Part shown: positions 7,652-17,801 of the stretch, piece after piece
Layout of the letters: each line of letters begins with the position of its first letter
Numbering within the stretch: position 1 is the stretch's first letter
Source: Pseudomonas wuhanensis
GTDB lineage: Bacteria; Pseudomonadota; Gammaproteobacteria; Pseudomonadales; Pseudomonadaceae
Assembly: GCF_030687395.1 (NCBI RefSeq)
Contig: NZ_CP117430.1
Span: 496,001-560,000 of the forward strand
Length of the DNA stretch: 64,000 nucleotides
Reading direction: 5' to 3'
Translations under genes and position numbers: made by a program
The notes under the pieces: model-generated
Database searches by the model: none
What the model was told of the DNA's origin: nothing
The model's input: only the letters and a program-made list of their open reading frames with translations

Positions 7652-7948
7652 ATGGACGTGAGCAAGACCAAAAGCAGCTTCTACCGCCGGTTGTACGTGG
7701 CGTACCTGATCGACAGCGGGCTGGCCAGCAGCGTCCCGGCGTTGACCGAAGTCACCGGCATGCCCCGGCGCACGGCCCAGGACACCATCGCGGCGTTGGC
7801 GGATCTGGATATCGTTTGTGAATTCGAGCAGGAAGAGGGCGCGCGCAACCATGCGGGGCGCTATCGGATTCGCGAGTGGGGGGCGATTGATCGGGGATGG
7901 ATTGAGCGTAATCTGCGGCAGATCAAAGCGGTCCTCGAGTATCCCTGA
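7652..7948 (+). CDS. Winged helix-turn-helix protein, 98 residues
   Basis: A small DNA-binding-type protein: SFYRRLYVAYLIDSG, then a helix-turn-helix (ALTEVTGMPRRTAQDTIAAL, about 27-46) and a wing around GRYRIREWG. This pattern is found in short conserved Pseudomonas proteins annotated only as winged-helix. The ATG at 7652 has AAGGA about ten bases upstream; a longer frame runs back into the preceding gene and is not used. It sits 26 bases after the YgjP-like gene and may share its transcript. Targets are unknown. Confidence 0.75.
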   Translation: MDVSKTKSSFYRRLYVAYLIDSGLASSVPALTEVTGMPRRTAQDTIAALADLDIVCEFEQEEGARNHAGRYRIREWGAIDRGWIERNLRQIKAVLEYP

Positions 7949-7973
7949 GTTTCTGTGGTGATCCGGCTGACGC

Positions 7974-8039
7974 CATCGCGGGCAAGCCCGCTCCCACAGG
8001 GATTTCACTGTACCTGTGGGAGCGGGCTTGCCCGCGATG
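7974..8039. repeat. REPIN, GGAGCGGGCTTGCCCGC type
   Basis: Two inverted copies of the GTGGGAGCGGGCTTGCCCGC palindrome face each other with a short spacer, between two convergent genes. Confidence 0.93.
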
Positions 8040-8045
8040 AGGCCC

Positions 8046-8498
8046 TCAAGAACGACGCATCCCGATATGCGGAATATCATCCTCCAGGTATTCCTCACCC
8101 ACCACCACAAATCCGTACCGCCCGTAGTACCCCTGCAAATGCGCCTGGGCCGAGAGGTAGATCGGTACTTCAGGCCAGTGTTTCCCGGCCTGCTTCAACG
8201 CCTGTGTCATCAACTCGTGCCCAAGCCCGGTGCCGCGTGCAGCGGGAGCAATGATCACTCGGCCTATCACCACATCGCCGCCCTGTAACTCCGGGTCGAG
8301 CAATCGCAGGTACGCCACCAGTCGATCCCCGTCCCAGCCCATCAAGTGGCAGGTGTCACCTTCCAGGTCCTGGCCATCGATGTCCTGATAAAGGCATTTC
8401 TGCTCGACGACAAACACCTCGGCGCGCAGCTGCAAAATGGCATACAGCTGCTCTTTACCCAGGTCACTGTGGTGTTTGCAGACCCAATCGATTGTCAT
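8046..8498 (-). CDS. ElaA-type GNAT N-acetyltransferase
   Basis: A 150-residue GNAT acetyltransferase close to ElaA. Features: LQLRAEVFVVEQKC near 20-33, an acetyl-CoA loop in PAARGTGLGHELM near 90-102, and YYGRYGFVVVGEEYLEDDIPH at the end, typical of ElaA. It should transfer an acetyl group from acetyl-CoA to an unknown amine. The ATG at 8498 is chosen because AAGGA lies about nine bases upstream and the N-terminus then matches the family; the longer frame to 8597 is unsupported. Confidence 0.87.
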   Translation of the reverse strand: MTIDWVCKHHSDLGKEQLYAILQLRAEVFVVEQKCLYQDIDGQDLEGDTCHLMGWDGDRLVAYLRLLDPELQGGDVVIGRVIIAPAARGTGLGHELMTQALKQAGKHWPEVPIYLSAQAHLQGYYGRYGFVVVGEEYLEDDIPHIGMRRS

Positions 8499-8757
8499 CT
8501 TCAGATTCCTTGAACAACGTTGCTCCGATACTAAGCGTCCTGACGCGGGATGTCTTGATGGCTGAGAAATCTGTGACAAAGTCCAAAATGCCATCATTCA
8601 TTTCTCGCGAGATTGTCTTCTTTGTGTAATCTGCGATGAAGCGCTGTGCAATGTCGTCGATAAGCTAATGTTAGGACCTGGGTTTCGCCGGTAGAGGGGC
8701 CTTGGAGTTTTGGCTGAAAAACACGTCGGGCAGCCCGCCCGCTAAGGATTTTCTAGC

Positions 8758-9495
8758 ATGCCGCGATTGCATCGAGCGTTTGCTTTGATCGGATTGCTGT
8801 TGCTGACACAGGCCGCGGCAGCGCAAAAGCTGCGTCTGGTCGCCGATGCCTGGCCGCCCTTCACCGACGCTACGCTGGTCAATGGCGGATTGGCCACGGA
8901 CATCGTCAGTACTGCACTGACCCGGGCCGGCTATGCCAGTGATTTCGAACAGGTGCCGTGGGCGCGGGCCTTATTTGGGGTAGGCGAGGGACGTTACGAC
9001 GTGCTGGTCAACGCCTGGTACACCGACGAGCGCACGAAACTGGGGCAGTTTTCCGGCGAGTACCTGCTCAATCGCGTGCGCTTTCTCAAGCGCAAAGACG
9101 TGCCGATTGAATTCACGAATCTGCAACAACTGCACACCTATCCGATAGCGGTGGTGCGCGGTTATGCCTATTCGCAAGCATTCGACGACGATGTGTCGCT
9201 GCAGAAAGTCCCCGTGCATAGCTTCGCCATGGCCGTGCGCATGCTCGCGGCCGACCGGGTCAAGCTGACCCTGGAAGACGAGTTCGTCGCCCGGTATTAC
9301 CTCGCCCGCGAGTCACCCAAAGTGCGCAATGCCGTGGAGTTTTTACCCAAGCCGTTGAGTGAGAACAGCCTGCATATTCTGGTGAGCCTGAAGAACCCCC
9401 TGCATGAACAGATCGTCGCCGGGTTCGACCGTGAGATTGCGGCGATGAAGGCTGACGGGAGCTATGAGAAATTGCTCAAGCAGCATGGGATGTAG
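8758..9495 (+). CDS. Periplasmic amino-acid-type substrate-binding protein
   Basis: A 245-residue bacterial extracellular solute-binding protein, family 3. A signal peptide is clear (RLHRAFALIGLLLLTQAAAA, cleavage near residue 21). The mature part begins with KLRLVADAWPPFT, the usual ligand-cleft strand, and keeps VPWARAL and YDVLVNAW. AAGGATT lies about eight bases before the ATG. No permease or ATPase gene is adjacent, so it may work with a distant transporter or as a sensor-type binding protein. The ligand cannot be read from sequence. Confidence 0.87.
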   Translation: MPRLHRAFALIGLLLLTQAAAAQKLRLVADAWPPFTDATLVNGGLATDIVSTALTRAGYASDFEQVPWARALFGVGEGRYDVLVNAWYTDERTKLGQFSGEYLLNRVRFLKRKDVPIEFTNLQQLHTYPIAVVRGYAYSQAFDDDVSLQKVPVHSFAMAVRMLAADRVKLTLEDEFVARYYLARESPKVRNAVEFLPKPLSENSLHILVSLKNPLHEQIVAGFDREIAAMKADGSYEKLLKQHGM

Positions 9496-9532
9496 TGGGT
9501 TTGATTCGGTGTTTGTGTTGAAGCTGCCGGCC

Positions 9533-9627
9533 TCATCGCGGGCAAGCCCGCTCCCACAGTTTTCGTGGTTGGCCACAAAACAGTGGTTCACCGCCGAACC
9601 CTGTGGGAGCGGGCTTGCCCGCGATGA
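9533..9627. repeat. REPIN, GGAGCGGGCTTGCCCGC type
   Basis: Inverted REP pair between the convergent binding-protein gene and the yccS-like gene. Confidence 0.93.
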
Positions 9628-9650
9628 CGTCAGGCCAGTCACCACAAATC

Positions 9651-11834
9651 TCAGGCTTCGCTAGTGTCCTTGATGAGATGCGCCGCCAACGTCCGCAACG
9701 GCCCCAGCTGCCGGCAGATCAACGCCAGTTGCGTCTGCACCAACCGCTGCCCTTCATCGATCTCATCCGGCATTTGCTCAAGTCCATTGGCCAGGGCTTC
9801 TTCCTCATCGCTCTGAATCGCAATCGGCTGTTTGCTCGCCAGACCCTGAGCGATTTCGTCGAGGCTGGCAGCCAGGTTCACACCGGCACCGTCGATCAAA
9901 TGCTCACGCACGTCCGACGGTAGTTGAGTTTCACGGTGTGCCCCCAGCCCCGACAAATAGCTGAGCAAGGTGTGCGACAGCACCAGGAAACGGAACCCGA
10001 CATCCGCTTCCTTACGGAAGTGCCCTGGCTCCATCAGCATGTTGGCCAGCGTCGTCGACAACGCGGCATCGGCGTTGTGCGCGTTGCGTCGGGCCAGGCG
10101 ATAAGCCAGGTCGTCGCTTTTACCGGCAGCGTATTGCTGCATGATCTGGCGCAGGTAAATGCTGTTGCAGGTCAGGGTGTTGGCCAGCACTTTGTTCAGG
10201 CGTCGACCCTGCCAGTCCGGCAGGAACAGGAATACCGCCAGCCCGGCGATCAGGCTGCCGAGCAGGGTATCGAACAGTCGCGGTAGAAGCAGCCCATAAC
10301 CATCGCCCACCTGGTTGAAACAGAACAGCACCATGAGCGTGATCGCAGCAGTCGCCAGGGTGTAGCGGGTGGTGCGGTTGGTAAAGAACACCACCCCGGC
10401 AAGGATGGCGAAGCTCGACTGGATCAACGGGTTCGGGAACAGATCGAACAACGCCCAGGCCACGGTCAGGCCGATAGCGGTGCCGATGATTCGCTGCCCG
10501 AGTTTGCGGCGGGTGGCGCCGTAGTTCGGCTGACAGACAAACAGCGTGGTGAGGATGATCCAGTAACCTTGCGACGGGTGGATCAAATGCACCATGCCAT
10601 AGCCGATGCTCAACGCCAGGGGCAGGCGCAGGGCATGGCGGAACAGCAAGGACGTCGGCGTCAGCTGCGTGCGCAAACGTATCCAGACATCCTTGAGGCT
10701 GCGTGGCGAACGGTCGAGCAGGGTGCTGTCGGTAGCGTCTGCGAGCGCATCGGGGTTGCTGGCGTCGCTGAGCAAACGGTCGAGCGTGCCGAGGTTGGCG
10801 GCCAGCGCGCGCAACGAACGCAGCAGACCGCGCCAGGCCGGATTGCTCTGGATACGCAGATGTTCGAGGGACGCGTGCAGGTCGCTCAGGGCCTCGGCAA
10901 AGCTTGCGTCATAAGTGAACGGCTGGCGCATCTGGATCGACTCGGCCAGCGCGCGGCAAGCCTTGCCTTGCTGGCGCAACAGGCGCTGACAGCGGAACAG
11001 CACGTCGCTGTGGAAGAACGCTTCGGCCAGCGCGTTGTAGGGGTAGTGTGAGGAACTGGCACGCTCGTGGATGTCCTGGGCGAGGAAGTACAGCTTCAGA
11101 TAACGGCTGACTTTCACGCCCGGCCGACCGTCGCCGACCCGATGCAGAATGATTTCCTTGGCGGCGTTCAGGGCCGCCACCACCCGACCGTTTTGTTGCG
11201 CCAGTTCCAGCCGCTGCGCTTCCACGTCCAGCTGCCGGATCGGTTCGAACAGCGACGATTTCAGTTTCAGGTAATAACCCAGTTCACGGAAGAGCCGCGC
11301 CAGGCTCTGCTGCACTGGCTGGTTGGAAAACAGCGCCTGCCACAGCACGGAGAGCAAGCCGTACCAGGCCGCACCGGCCACCAGCAGTACCGGCTCGTGC
11401 CAGAAATCAGTGACCGCGCCGCCGCGCTGGTCCACGCCGATCATGGTGTAGACCGACAGAATCAGTGTTGCCGAAGCAATCGCGCCATAACGTTCGCCCA
11501 GCGCGCCGAGCATGGTCAGGCAAAAGCTGGCCAGCGCAAAGGCGATGATAAAGAGGACGGGGTAGGGGAAGAGCAGTTCGACGGACAGGGCGGCGACCAT
11601 GAAACACACTAGCGTCACGGCGAGCGCGTTGAGGCGGCCCTGCCAACTGTCGTCGGTTTCGGCCAGGGCGCTGGCGATGATTCCCAGGAACAACGGGATC
11701 AGCAACCCCATTTGATCCTGATACCAACACAGCGCCATGGTGCCGGTCAGGGCGATGAATACCCGAACGCTGTAGCTGAATTTATCCAGCGCCCAGAGGC
11801 GACGCAGAGACTGCCGAAATGTGGTCGATGACAT
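9651..11834 (-). CDS. yccS: YccS/FUSC family inner-membrane protein
   Basis: A 727-residue membrane protein of the YccS subgroup of the FUSC (fusaric-acid-resistance-like) family. It has two blocks of about six membrane helices: residues 20-160 (WYQDQMGLLIPLFLGIIAS, VLFIIAFALASFCLTML) and about 395-530 (LPLALSIGYGMVHLI, LTTLFVCQPNYGATRRKLGQRIIGT), each followed by a cytoplasmic helical domain. The ATTLFVCQPNYGATRRKL segment is the family hallmark. Efflux of aromatic acids is known only for some relatives; the role of YccS itself is unknown. It is a single-gene unit. Confidence 0.9.
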   Translation of the reverse strand: MSSTTFRQSLRRLWALDKFSYSVRVFIALTGTMALCWYQDQMGLLIPLFLGIIASALAETDDSWQGRLNALAVTLVCFMVAALSVELLFPYPVLFIIAFALASFCLTMLGALGERYGAIASATLILSVYTMIGVDQRGGAVTDFWHEPVLLVAGAAWYGLLSVLWQALFSNQPVQQSLARLFRELGYYLKLKSSLFEPIRQLDVEAQRLELAQQNGRVVAALNAAKEIILHRVGDGRPGVKVSRYLKLYFLAQDIHERASSSHYPYNALAEAFFHSDVLFRCQRLLRQQGKACRALAESIQMRQPFTYDASFAEALSDLHASLEHLRIQSNPAWRGLLRSLRALAANLGTLDRLLSDASNPDALADATDSTLLDRSPRSLKDVWIRLRTQLTPTSLLFRHALRLPLALSIGYGMVHLIHPSQGYWIILTTLFVCQPNYGATRRKLGQRIIGTAIGLTVAWALFDLFPNPLIQSSFAILAGVVFFTNRTTRYTLATAAITLMVLFCFNQVGDGYGLLLPRLFDTLLGSLIAGLAVFLFLPDWQGRRLNKVLANTLTCNSIYLRQIMQQYAAGKSDDLAYRLARRNAHNADAALSTTLANMLMEPGHFRKEADVGFRFLVLSHTLLSYLSGLGAHRETQLPSDVREHLIDGAGVNLAASLDEIAQGLASKQPIAIQSDEEEALANGLEQMPDEIDEGQRLVQTQLALICRQLGPLRTLAAHLIKDTSEA

Positions 11835-11984
11835 GAAGTGCGAAGGCCTTCCGAGGCAATGACGCTAAATTGAGCCACTAATGACGTCGACGCAATGGCG
11901 CCGATCACATCTGACAGCAAAATCTGTTCCCGGGAGTACGAGGGATCTGTTGCCGATAAAAAAATCTGTGGTTGGCAGAGAAAC

Positions 11985-12076
11985 CTGTGGGAGCGGGCTT
12001 GCCCGCGAAGAGGCCGGTACATTCAACATCTATGTTGACTGTCAGACCGCTATCGCAGCCAAGCCAGCTCCCACAA
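11985..12076. repeat. REPIN with one degenerate arm
   Basis: The left unit is standard (CCTGTGGGAGCGGGCTTGCC); the right unit has diverged (ATCGCAGCCAAGCCAGCTCC). It fills most of the gap between yccS and the flavoprotein gene. Confidence 0.88.
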
Positions 12077-12107
12077 TTGACCGCATTCCACATTCAGGTT
12101 GCGTGAG

Positions 12108-13286
12108 TCAGACAAATTGCGCGGCAGCGTAACCGGAGGCCCAGGCCCACTGGAAATTGAAGCCCCCCAGATGCCCGGTGACATCGAGCACTTCGCCGAT
12201 GAAATACAGCCCAGGGCTTTTCAGCGATTCCATGGTCTTGGACGAAACTTCGCGCGTGTCGACGCCGCCCAGGGTCACTTCGGCAGTGCGGTAGCCTTCA
12301 GTGCCAGCCGGCACGACTTTCCAGCTCGCCAGTTTTTCGGCAATGTCCGCCAGCTCGGCGTGGGTGTACTGCTTCATCGGTTTGGAGACGAACCAGTTAT
12401 CCGCCAACAGATTGGCCATCTTCTTGGTGAAGATTTCACCGAGCAAGGTTTTCAACTCGCTATTCGGGCGTTCGGCCTGCTGCTGTTGCAGCCAGTCAGG
12501 CACGTCGTGATCCGGCATCAGGTTGATTTGCACCGTGTCGCCGGATTCCCAGAACGATGAAATCTGCAAGATCGCCGGCCCGCTAAGGCCGCGGTGAGTG
12601 AACAGGATATTCTCGCGGAAACTCTGATCGTTGCAGCTCACCAGGCAATCCACCGACGTGCCCGACAGCTCGGTGCAAAGCTCCTTGAGCTGATCGGTGA
12701 TAGTGAACGGCACGAGGCCGGCGCGGGTCGGCAGCAGGTCGTGACCGAACTGCTTGGCGACTTGATATCCGAAGCCGGTGGCGCCCAGGGTCGGAATCGA
12801 CAGGCCACCGGTGGCGATCACCAGAGACTCACAGGTAATTTGGTCGAGGGTGGTTTGCAGCAGATAGCCGCTTTCCATTTTCTCGATGTGCTGGATCGAG
12901 GTATCCAGGTGCAGGCTGACGCCGACCTGATCGCACTCGTCGAGCAGCAGGCCAAGGATGTCGCTGGATTTGTTATCGCAGAACAACTGGCCGAGTTTCT
13001 TCTCGTGGTACGGCACGCCGTGTTTGGCCACCAGACCGATGAAATCCCACTGGGTGTAGCGCGCCAGGGCGGATTTGCAGAAATGCTCATTCTGCGAGAG
13101 GAAATTGCCCGGCTCGGTGTACATGTTGGTGAAATTGCAGCGTCCACCGCCCGACATCAGGATTTTCTTGCCGGCCTTGTTCGCATGGTCGAGCAACATC
13201 ACCTTGCGCCCGCGCCCGGCGGCGGTCAGCGCACACATCAACCCTGCGGCGCCAGCGCCAATGATCACGACTTCGGTAGAGCGCAA
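12108..13286 (-). CDS. HI0933-family NAD(P)/FAD-dependent oxidoreductase
   Basis: A 392-residue flavoprotein of the HI0933/YhiN group. The N-terminus has the dinucleotide-binding fold VIIGAGAAGLMCALTAA with LLDHANKAGKKILMSGGGRCNFTN, a family signature. ATGGLSIPTLGATGFGYQVA lies mid-protein, and the C-terminal FIGEVLDVTGHLGGFNFQWAWASG closes the FAD site. The substrate is unknown; relatives include a bile-acid-linked flavoenzyme, but nothing here supports such a role. It is transcribed alone, toward the yccS promoter region. Confidence 0.88.
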   Translation of the reverse strand: MRSTEVVIIGAGAAGLMCALTAAGRGRKVMLLDHANKAGKKILMSGGGRCNFTNMYTEPGNFLSQNEHFCKSALARYTQWDFIGLVAKHGVPYHEKKLGQLFCDNKSSDILGLLLDECDQVGVSLHLDTSIQHIEKMESGYLLQTTLDQITCESLVIATGGLSIPTLGATGFGYQVAKQFGHDLLPTRAGLVPFTITDQLKELCTELSGTSVDCLVSCNDQSFRENILFTHRGLSGPAILQISSFWESGDTVQINLMPDHDVPDWLQQQQAERPNSELKTLLGEIFTKKMANLLADNWFVSKPMKQYTHAELADIAEKLASWKVVPAGTEGYRTAEVTLGGVDTREVSSKTMESLKSPGLYFIGEVLDVTGHLGGFNFQWAWASGYAAAQFV

Positions 13287-13328
13287 AACGGTGTCCTCAC
13301 ACTAATTTTAAATTCACCGGCAAACCAA

Positions 13329-13418
13329 TGTGGGAGCGGGCTTGCCCGCGATGGCGGACTGACAGACAACATTGTGTTGAATGTACTGGCCTCATCGCGG
13401 GCAAGCCCGCTCCCACAG
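13329..13418. repeat. REPIN, GGAGCGGGCTTGCCCGC type
   Basis: Inverted REP pair between dbpA and the HI0933-type gene; it ends 15 bases before the dbpA stop codon. Confidence 0.93.
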
Positions 13419-13433
13419 GGAAGTGCGCTGTTT

Positions 13434-14834
<1,401 letters not shown>

Positions 14835-14876
14835 AACAAAATGTCGCGCAGTGTATCAGTCTCGTGGCCATTCGCC

Positions 14877-16304
14877 CTAAGGCTCGATGTGTTCTTCCGG
14901 ATGCCTGACGCGCCGTCCGTCAGTTCTAGACAGCTGCGAGAAGATCGTTGCAGCCAGCATCGCCATGATTCCGACCGTCACAAACGTCAGCTGGAACGCG
15001 CCCAGAACCGTGTCTACGCCGTCATTGCCGATCTCCGCCGTGAAGCCACCGAGCAAGGCGCCGGCGCAGGCCACACCGAGGCTCAGGGACAATTGCGCGA
15101 CCACCGACAGCAAACTGTTGCCGCTGCTGGCGCTGGCGTCGTCGAGGTCGATCAGCGTGACGGTGTTCATTGCGGTGAACTGCAAGGAGTTGATCGCTCC
15201 CAGAATGGCCAACTGAGCCAGCAGCAGCCAATACGGCGTCTGCTCGCTGACCAGGCCCATGCTTGCCAGCATGATTCCCAGCGCCAATGTGTTACCGGTC
15301 AGCACGCTGCGGTAGCCGAAACGTTCGATCAGCGGCCGCGCCACCGACTTGGCGACCATCGCGGCCGCAGCCAGGGGCAACATGCTCATCCCGGCCTGTG
15401 ACGGTGAGTAACCCAGCGCCACTTGCAGCAGCAACGGCACCAGGAACGGTAATGCGCCGCTGCCGAGGCGAGCGAACAGGTTGCCGAGGATGCCCACGGC
15501 GAAGGTCCGGGTCTTGAACAGCGACGGCGCAAACAGCGGATTGTCGATGTGCCCGGCCCGTAGCCAATACGCCGCCAGACACGCCATGCCGCCAAACAGC
15601 AGCAACATCACTCGCAGGTGCGGCAGGTGCAATTCACCGAGGCCTTCCATGGCGATGGTGATCAGCACCATCGCCGCGCCGAACAGCAAAAAGCCCAGGC
15701 TATCGAAGCGGGTGCGCTCACTGCCGCGCAGGTCGGGAATGAATTTCCATACCGCGTAGCAACCGAGGACACCCACCGGCAGGTTGATCAGGAAGATCCA
15801 GTGCCAGGTCAGGTATTGCACCATCCAGCCGCCCATGGGCGGACCGATCAGCGGGCCGAGCAGGCCAGGAATGGTAATGAACCCCATGATCCGCACCAGC
15901 TCCGAGCGCGGATACGCGCGCAGCACCACCAATCGCCCGACCGGCAGCATCAACGCGCCGCCCAAGCCCTGAATCACCCGGGCGCCGATGAGCATGCTCA
16001 GGGTGCTGGACAAGGCGCAGAGCAATGAGCCGAAGCTGAACAGGAGGATCGCGCCGAAGAAGATTTTCCGAGTACCGAAGCGGTCGGCGATCCAGCCGGA
16101 GGCGGGGATCAGTAAGGCGACGGTGAGCATGTAGGCGATGATGACGCCTTGCATGCGCAACGGGTCTTCGGCCAGGTCCCGGGCCATGGCGGGGAGGGCG
16201 GTGTTGAGGATCGTCCCGTCGAGGGATTGCATGAAGAAAGCAATGGCCACAACCCACGGTAACCAGCGGGCGGTGACAGCGTCGAGAGGTGGGCGGTTGG
16301 GCAT
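14877..16304 (-). CDS. mdtD: MFS drug:proton exporter, MdtD/DHA2 type
   Basis: A 475-residue major facilitator with about 14 hydrophobic segments, the DHA2 (14-TMS) arrangement. Motif D1 (FMQSLDGTILNTALP) lies in the first helix, motif A (GWIADRFGTRKIF) after helix 2, and the motif-C-like GPLIGPPMGGWMVQ in helix 5. It most resembles MdtD, a putative multidrug exporter. I start at 16304 (MPNRPPLDAV), with AAGAGGT upstream; the longer frame begins inside the neighbouring REP palindrome. No adaptor or outer-membrane gene is adjacent. Confidence 0.85.
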   Translation of the reverse strand: MPNRPPLDAVTARWLPWVVAIAFFMQSLDGTILNTALPAMARDLAEDPLRMQGVIIAYMLTVALLIPASGWIADRFGTRKIFFGAILLFSFGSLLCALSSTLSMLIGARVIQGLGGALMLPVGRLVVLRAYPRSELVRIMGFITIPGLLGPLIGPPMGGWMVQYLTWHWIFLINLPVGVLGCYAVWKFIPDLRGSERTRFDSLGFLLFGAAMVLITIAMEGLGELHLPHLRVMLLLFGGMACLAAYWLRAGHIDNPLFAPSLFKTRTFAVGILGNLFARLGSGALPFLVPLLLQVALGYSPSQAGMSMLPLAAAAMVAKSVARPLIERFGYRSVLTGNTLALGIMLASMGLVSEQTPYWLLLAQLAILGAINSLQFTAMNTVTLIDLDDASASSGNSLLSVVAQLSLSLGVACAGALLGGFTAEIGNDGVDTVLGAFQLTFVTVGIMAMLAATIFSQLSRTDGRRVRHPEEHIEP

Positions 16305-16336
16305 GGGACCTCTTGTGGGTTGGTCTGGTAACCGTT

Positions 16337-16446
16337 GATCGTTCCCACGCTCCGCGTGGGAATGCATCCTGTGACGCTCTGCGTCACGCCTGCATTGGGA
16401 CGCGGAGCGTCCCGGGCGGCATTCCCATGCAGAGCGTGGGAACGAT
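16337..16446. repeat. REPIN, GATCGTTCCCACGC type
   Basis: Outer arms GATCGTTCCCACGC... and its complement flank an inner GTGACGCTCTGCGTCAC palindrome. This is the sub-type found around the REP-associated transposase gene at 62448. Confidence 0.9.
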
Positions 16447-16451
16447 CTGTG

Positions 16452-17801
16452 TCAGAGGGTCAAGGTCAATCGGCTGACGAGCGCGCCCGGCAACAACGCC
16501 GAGGCCGTGGCTCGCTGACTGTAGGTGCTGGCCGACAACATCAGCTCGCGTTCCTCGGTCAACGCTTCCAGCTGCGAACCGAGCAGGCTGTAGGCGCTGT
16601 CATCGAAACGCATGGTGCTGACCGGTGCCTGAATCTCGCCGTTCTCGACCCAGAAGGTCGCGAACCGTGTCATGCCGGTCAGGCGCGCCGCCGGTTGGTC
16701 CGAGTAGTTCAGGTACCACAGGTTGCTGATATACAAACCGGTGCCCAGTTGCTTGAGGATCTCGGCGTCAGGCAACGAGCCGGCCGCCATGTTCAACGCA
16801 CTTGGCGCTTCACCGCCGCCAGCACCGTTGGCGGTCAGGCCGTACTCGGCGGCGCTGCGTGAACCGACCAGTTGCTCACCCGCCTTGCCCTCAACAATCA
16901 GCCGCAGATCACTGCGCGGATAACCTTCACCGGAGAACGCCGGGCTCAGGGAGCCGCTGACTTTTTCATCCAGGGACACCAACGGGCTGAACGAACTGTC
17001 GCCACCGTAGAGCTTCTGCAACGGACTGCTTTTGCTGGCAATCGACTGCGCCGAGAACCCGCCCCAGCTGAGCATGCCCATGATTTCTTCCAGGGCCGCC
17101 GGCGCGAGGTAGGCGCGGTACTGACCCGGCGCCAGCGTGCGCAATGGCCGCCCGAGAAACGCCAACTGCTCGCGGGCCTGCTGGAAACGCCGGGCAAAGC
17201 CTTCGCTGCTCCAGTCGTGCCCGGCATAGCTGGCTTTCACCGCCTGACCGTTTTCATGGAACAGGCTGAAATCGAAGTTGAAGCTGTTGGCCTGATGCCA
17301 GCCGAACGCGCCCGAAGAACTGGCGAAACCGCGACTGATCGGCCCGGCGGCATAGAAACCGACCAGATCCAGCCCCTCGCCGGCCTGAGTGATTTCAGCG
17401 ACCACCTGCTCGGTGTCCGGCAGCGGATGATCCTGCACGTTGTTGCTCTGCCAGTCGTCATGGTTGAGCAGCAGGTACGGGTCCTGAGGCAGCAACGGCA
17501 GGGTTTCGCGCAACTGTTGTAGCCCATCGGCCAGACGCTGAAGGTCGACTTCCGGATCGCCCGACAACGTGATATCGAGGTCGGCGTGGCGGCCGTCGTT
17601 GATCAGTTTGAAGCCGATGCTTGCCTGCTGCACCTGCCCGGCCTGACGGACTTTGGCGTGGTTGAAGCGCACGAAAGCCGACGACTCGGCGGCGTAGCTG
17701 AGGGTGAACTGCTCCGGCGTGCGCAGTGCCTCGCGCAGCCAATTGACCAGCTCCTTGAATGACTCGGCCTGGCTATTTGAAGTGCTCGTGGAAGTACTCA
17801 T
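16452..17801 (-). CDS. TldD/PmbA family protein, TldE-like partner
   Basis: A 449-residue member of the TldD/PmbA family. It starts at 17801, sharing bases with the TGA of the upstream gene, so the two are translationally coupled. The N-terminus is a Ser/Thr-rich stretch and the C-terminal domain holds the Gly/Ser-rich LTANGAGGGEAPSALNMAAG. I see no HExxxH zinc motif, in line with the TldE-like, non-catalytic half of a TldD-TldE pair. Such pairs cleave or proofread small peptides (microcin B17, CcdA are classic substrates); the substrate of this pair is unknown. A longer frame to 18080 is a shadow of the upstream gene. Confidence 0.82.
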   Translation of the reverse strand: MSTSTSTSNSQAESFKELVNWLREALRTPEQFTLSYAAESSAFVRFNHAKVRQAGQVQQASIGFKLINDGRHADLDITLSGDPEVDLQRLADGLQQLRETLPLLPQDPYLLLNHDDWQSNNVQDHPLPDTEQVVAEITQAGEGLDLVGFYAAGPISRGFASSSGAFGWHQANSFNFDFSLFHENGQAVKASYAGHDWSSEGFARRFQQAREQLAFLGRPLRTLAPGQYRAYLAPAALEEIMGMLSWGGFSAQSIASKSSPLQKLYGGDSSFSPLVSLDEKVSGSLSPAFSGEGYPRSDLRLIVEGKAGEQLVGSRSAAEYGLTANGAGGGEAPSALNMAAGSLPDAEILKQLGTGLYISNLWYLNYSDQPAARLTGMTRFATFWVENGEIQAPVSTMRFDDSAYSLLGSQLEALTEERELMLSASTYSQRATASALLPGALVSRLTLTL